The notes beneath the pieces are model-generated. The model made no database searches. It was given only the letters and a program-made list of their open reading frames with translations, and was not told the origin of the DNA. Both the position numbers and the translations under genes were made by a program. From Paraburkholderia translucens (GTDB lineage Bacteria; Pseudomonadota; Gammaproteobacteria; Burkholderiales; Burkholderiaceae), in the NCBI RefSeq assembly GCF_020881035.1, contig NZ_JAJITC010000001.1, positions 558,001-622,000 on the forward strand: a stretch of DNA of 64,000 bases, written 5' to 3'. Below, piece after piece: positions 60,745 through 64,000 of this stretch (its first letter is position 1; every line of letters begins with the position of its first letter).

Positions 60745-62544
60745 ATGAGCATGGATTCCCACAAACGCGACTTTGCGGCGAATGCACGACTTCCCGGCAT
60801 TTTTGCGCTCGCCGCGTGCATCGGCGTCGTCAGCACATTTGCCGCCTTTGCTTTGCTGAATCTGATTCGCCTCTTCACCAATCTGTTCTTCTTCGGCATG
60901 CTGTCGTTCGCCGACCGCTCGCCCGCCACCAACACGCTCGGCGTGTGGGTAATCGGCGTGCCGGTGATCGGCGGCCTGATCGTCGGGTTGATGGCGCGCT
61001 TCGGCTCCGAGAAGATTCGCGGCCACGGCATTCCCGAGGCGATCGAAGCGATCCTGTTCGGCAAGAGCAGGATGTCGCCGAAAGTGGCGGTGCTCAAGCC
61101 GCTCTCGTCGGGCATCGTGATCGGCAGCGGCGGGCCGTTCGGCGCCGAAGGCCCGATCATCATGACCGGCGGCGCGCTCGGCTCGCTGATCGCGCAGTGC
61201 GTGAAGCTCACTTCGGCTGAACGCAAGACGCTGCTCGTGGCCGGCGCCGCGGCCGGCATGACCGCGGTGTTCGGCACGCCGCTCGCGGCCGTGCTGCTGG
61301 CGGTCGAACTGCTCCTGTTCGAATGGCGGCCGCGCAGTTTTCTGCCGGTCGCGGTGGCTTGTGCGGTCGCCGGTTTCGCCCGCGCGATTTTCTTCGGTAC
61401 AGGTCCGCTGTTTCCGCTGCAGACTGCCGCGCCCAATGGCTGGTCGCTGCTGTCGTGCGCGGTCGCCGGCGTATTGTCGGGCGCGCTGGCGTCGGGCCTA
61501 TCCGCCGCGCTCTACAAGGTGGAAGACCTGTTCGGCAAACTGCCGATCCACTGGATGTGGTGGCCGGCCCTCGGCGGCATCGTGGTGGGCATTGGCGGCT
61601 GGCTCGAACCGCGCGCGCTCGGCGTCGGTTACGACGTGATTGGCGATCTGCTGCATCAGAATATTGCGGTGCAGGTCGCGCTCGTGCTGCTCGCCGTGAA
61701 GGCAGCGATGTGGGTCGTCGCGCTCGGCTCGGGCACGTCGGGCGGCGTGCTCGCACCGCTGCTCATGCTCGGCGCCGGGCTCGGCACGGTGCTCGCGCAC
61801 TGGCTGCCTGGCGGCGAACCGGCCCTGTGGCCGCTCGTCTGCATGGCCGCAACGCTCGGCGCCACGCTCGGCGCGCCGCTGACGGCCATCGTATTCGCCT
61901 TCGGTCTCACGCACGATGCCAATGCGCTGCTGCCGCTGCTGGCGGCAACGCTGATCGCGCACGGTTTCGCCGTGCTCGCGATGCGGCGCTCGATCATGAC
62001 CGAGAAAATCGCGCGGCGCGGTTATCACATCTATCGCGAGTACGGCGTCGATCCGCTAGAGCGTCACTATGTCGACGAAGTGATGACCGGCTCGGTCGAA
62101 TCGGTCGATGCCGCCGCGACGGTCGGCGCGACACTGCAGACTCGGTTCGGCGCGAACCAGTCGCGCCGCGCCTATCCGGTGGTACGCGACGGCGTGGTAA
62201 TCGGCGTGGCCGAGCGCACGTCGCTCGAACGCTTCTGCGCCGAAGACTCGGAGCGCAAGCGCACAATGACGCTCGCCGACGTATTCGCGCAGCACAACAC
62301 CGCCTTCGCCTTGCCCTCCGAAACATGCCGGCTCGTGGCGACGCGGCTTGCCGTGCTGGGTCTCGAACGCTTGCCTGTGGTCGCCGATAGGAACAGCATG
62401 CGTCTGGTCGGAATCGTATCGCGCAGCGATCTGGTCAAGCCGTCGCTGGCTCACTTCGAAGAAGAACACAAGCGGGAGCGCTTCCGTCGCATCGGACCGC
62501 CGCTGGGCAAGCGGCGCTTTACGCCGGTTCGTAAAACCGGCTAA
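60745..62544 (+). CDS. CLC-family chloride channel/antiporter with CBS domains
   Basis: 599-residue membrane protein. The CLC pore region has G127-S-G-G-P-F-G-A-E-G-P137, with gating Glu135, and GSGTSGGVLAPLLMLGAGLG for the second half. About 10-12 transmembrane segments are visible. The C-terminal 160 residues are two CBS domains (VRDGVVIGVAERTSLERF and MRLVGIVSRSDLVKPSL). It moves chloride or fluoride/nitrate and may use proton exchange, as the gating Glu is present. It is co-transcribed with the MarR regulator. A terminator follows at 62567-62597. Confidence 0.92.
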   Translation: MSMDSHKRDFAANARLPGIFALAACIGVVSTFAAFALLNLIRLFTNLFFFGMLSFADRSPATNTLGVWVIGVPVIGGLIVGLMARFGSEKIRGHGIPEAIEAILFGKSRMSPKVAVLKPLSSGIVIGSGGPFGAEGPIIMTGGALGSLIAQCVKLTSAERKTLLVAGAAAGMTAVFGTPLAAVLLAVELLLFEWRPRSFLPVAVACAVAGFARAIFFGTGPLFPLQTAAPNGWSLLSCAVAGVLSGALASGLSAALYKVEDLFGKLPIHWMWWPALGGIVVGIGGWLEPRALGVGYDVIGDLLHQNIAVQVALVLLAVKAAMWVVALGSGTSGGVLAPLLMLGAGLGTVLAHWLPGGEPALWPLVCMAATLGATLGAPLTAIVFAFGLTHDANALLPLLAATLIAHGFAVLAMRRSIMTEKIARRGYHIYREYGVDPLERHYVDEVMTGSVESVDAAATVGATLQTRFGANQSRRAYPVVRDGVVIGVAERTSLERFCAEDSERKRTMTLADVFAQHNTAFALPSETCRLVATRLAVLGLERLPVVADRNSMRLVGIVSRSDLVKPSLAHFEEEHKRERFRRIGPPLGKRRFTPVRKTG

Positions 62545-62566
62545 AGGAAACAGCGATGATCGATAC

Positions 62567-62597
62567 AAGGCCGAGGCCCGTTCGGGACTCGGCCTTT
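62567..62597 (+). terminator. Rho-independent terminator of the MarR-CLC operon
   Basis: 9-bp stem (AAGGCCGAG, 62567-62575, and CTCGGCCTT, 62588-62596) with a 12-base loop and three T. It also lies 17 bases beyond the stop of the convergent small exported gene, so it may act both ways. Confidence 0.75.
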
Positions 62598-62613
62598 CTA
62601 CTTGCACAGCCGG

Positions 62614-63009
62614 TCATTTGCCCGCACCGCGCGACTCGGCGCAACCCAGCACGAGCGTATCGCCCGATTTCACGCCGGGACTCAGCGCTGCTGTGTGAAA
62701 GTCCGCGTGGTCGCAATGCCATTCGGCGCTGAAGTTGCTCGCGCACGTCATCGTCGTGCCGTTCAGGTGCAGGCCGGGCATCGCGTAATCACACGTCTGC
62801 CGTCCGTTGCAATGACGCGCGAGCTCGCGAGTCAGATTGCCGTGCGGCGCGCCGCAATTCTCGCCAAAGCTGCCCGAGACGATCGTGATGACGCGCATCT
62901 GGGCGCCACTGTTCGCAGACGCCATGAAAATGCCCGCCAGCACGAGCGCACCGCTGAGAACTCCTCTGAGAAAAACTCTTTTGTCCCGCGAACGCTCTAT
63001 CGGCCTCAT
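62614..63009 (-). CDS. Exported Cys-rich protein, SUEL/lectin-like pattern
   Basis: 131-residue protein. The N-terminus (RDKRVFLRGVLSGALVLAGI) is a signal peptide or anchor. The mature part has six cysteines in a pattern (ENCGAPHGNLTRELARHCNG, QTCDYAMPG) like rhamnose-binding SUEL lectin domains. A sugar-binding or envelope role is a guess. I chose the ATG at 63009 because AGGAGGT lies nine bases upstream. It follows the partial binding-protein gene on the same strand, 126 bases away. Confidence 0.65.
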   Translation of the reverse strand: MRPIERSRDKRVFLRGVLSGALVLAGIFMASANSGAQMRVITIVSGSFGENCGAPHGNLTRELARHCNGRQTCDYAMPGLHLNGTTMTCASNFSAEWHCDHADFHTAALSPGVKSGDTLVLGCAESRGAGK

Positions 63010-63135
63010 CACTTTGCACCTCCTTCCTGCGATCCGGCGACGCATTCAACCGCAACGCGTCGCCTGTTCCAGGTATAGAGGGAAAAACAATGCCACGCCA
63101 CTGCGAAACGCACGCAATGGGCGCGATCAACGCCG

Positions 63136-64000
63136 CTATTCAAGCGCCTTGTCGTTCGGCTTTGCGTAAAGCTGCTTGAGCGAATCGCTCATCGGAAAGT
63201 CGAAGCTGATGTTCTTCGGCGGCACGGGCTTGACGAACCATCTGTCGTACATCGTGTGGATTTCCGATCCTTTCATCGTCTGTTCGAGCGTGTCGTCGAC
63301 GAGTTTTCTGAACTCGGGATCCTCGCGGCGCATCATGAAGCCATACGCTTCCGACGATTGCGGCGTGCCCGTGATGATCCAGTCCGACGGGTTCGCGGTC
63401 AGCGTGCGTGTGCCGGCAAGCAACACGTCATCCATCATGTACGCGACGGCACGGCCGCTCTCGAGCGTGAGGCGCCCTTCGCCGTAATCCTTCGCGCTGA
63501 TGATCTGCATGTTCATCTTTTTGTCTTCATTCATCTTGCGCAGGATGCGCTCGGACGTCGTGCCCTGATTCGTCACCACCGTCTTGCCCGCGAGATCCGG
63601 GAAGTCCTTGATGCCCGAATCCTTGCGCGTCAGAAGACGCGTCGTCGCGACGAAGAACGTGTCGGCAAACGTCACCTGGCTTTGGCGCGCGGCGAGATTG
63701 GTCGTCACGCCGCATTCGAGATCGACCGTGCCGTTCTGCACGAGCGGAATGCGGTTCTGCGAGGTGACAGGTATGAAGCGCACCTTGAGGTCCGCACGCT
63801 TCGTTTTCACCTTCACCGCATCGATAACCTTGTTGCACAGGTCCTGCGAAAAGCCGATCACCTGGTTGTTCGCGTCGACATACGAGAACGGCACCGACGT
63901 CTCGCGGTGGCCAATCGCGATCACGCCGCTTTGCTGGATTTTCGCGAGGGTGGACGTCACGTCCTGCGCGAATGCGCCCGGACTCGCCGAGGTTGCCGCC
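63136..64000 (-). CDS. gltI: Glutamate/aspartate-type ABC binding protein (5' end missing)
   Basis: At least 288 residues are in the window; the frame is open to position 64000, so the start, including most of the signal peptide, lies outside. The visible start (SPGAFAQDVTSTLAKIQQSG) looks like the end of a signal peptide. Binding-protein motifs are VIAIGHRETSVPFSYVDANN, QVIGFSQDLCNKVIDAVK and VDLECGVTTNLAARQSQVTF, very like GltI. It should capture glutamate or aspartate in the periplasm for an ABC importer, whose genes are probably beyond the window edge or elsewhere. Confidence 0.88.
   Translation of the reverse strand, partial: AATSASPGAFAQDVTSTLAKIQQSGVIAIGHRETSVPFSYVDANNQVIGFSQDLCNKVIDAVKVKTKRADLKVRFIPVTSQNRIPLVQNGTVDLECGVTTNLAARQSQVTFADTFFVATTRLLTRKDSGIKDFPDLAGKTVVTNQGTTSERILRKMNEDKKMNMQIISAKDYGEGRLTLESGRAVAYMMDDVLLAGTRTLTANPSDWIITGTPQSSEAYGFMMRREDPEFRKLVDDTLEQTMKGSEIHTMYDRWFVKPVPPKNISFDFPMSDSLKQLYAKPNDKALE

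Overview
The window is GC-rich DNA with strong third-position G/C bias and densely packed genes. It comes from a beta-proteobacterium of the Burkholderia/Paraburkholderia group. The clues are an H-NS protein with an Ala/Lys-rich tail, an HU-like protein with a Lys-rich extension, a trimeric-type general porin, a phasin, a MocR regulator beside a carboxymuconolactone-decarboxylase-like gene, DUF1840, and an EmrAB/NodT efflux operon. I saw no rRNA, tRNA, insertion sequence, prophage or CRISPR array. It reads as ordinary accessory or secondary-replicon sequence with a few unusual loci. All family names are recognised from the protein sequences alone; no database search was run.

Region by region. 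(1) 2-3981: a monocarboxylate permease with its DUF3311 partner, divergent from a cache-domain histidine kinase and NarL-type regulator, with three TACGTA elements between them. (2) 4032-9502: an exported small protein, then a tightly coupled operon of lipoprotein sulfatase, exported formylglycine-generating-enzyme homologue, NlpA/MetQ-type binding protein and YkgJ-type Cys-cluster protein. This looks like a sulfur-ester scavenging unit, and the sulfatase carries an atypical C-A-I-T-R active-site motif. (3) 9538-15901: a cardiolipin-synthase-like PLD enzyme, a double-domain H-NS protein, DUF6765, DUF488, and a periplasmic FKBP isomerase. (4) 16016-18631: the decayed C-terminus of an Lhr-like helicase and a secreted Gly/Asp/His tandem-repeat protein. 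(5) 19634-27151: a flavin oxidase, a SYLF lipoprotein, an MCP, a YbaK-type deacylase, a YihY protein with a DUF883-like tail, and a porin.

(6) 27298-31703: an Anbu (proteasome-like) peptidase with a transglutaminase-like protein, an alpha-E protein and a circularly permuted ATP-grasp protein. (7) 32054-36254: an HU-like protein, MocR/CMD divergent pair, a small membrane protein and PanE. (8) 36428-41932: an EmrAB/NodT efflux operon downstream of two tandem MarR genes. The palindrome GTGCATATGCAC lies before both marR genes and, with one change, before emrA. (9) 42102-44960: META/DUF4377 lipoprotein, membrane protein, LysR regulator, small lipoprotein. (10) 45038-53494: a second ATP-grasp/alpha-E/transglutaminase cluster, with the ATP-grasp and alpha-E parts fused in one 873-residue chain, a 1161-residue transglutaminase/DUF2126 protein, and a divergent zinc-ribbon metallopeptidase. 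(11) 53700-64000: an acetyltransferase, phasin, several very small proteins, a universal stress protein, an HPP-CBS protein, a MarR-CLC channel pair, and a partial glutamate/aspartate-type binding protein.

The most interesting features are the two paralogous peptide-modification clusters in one window, the exported sulfatase/FGE pair with the odd motif, the three-site MarR palindrome set, and the decayed helicase.
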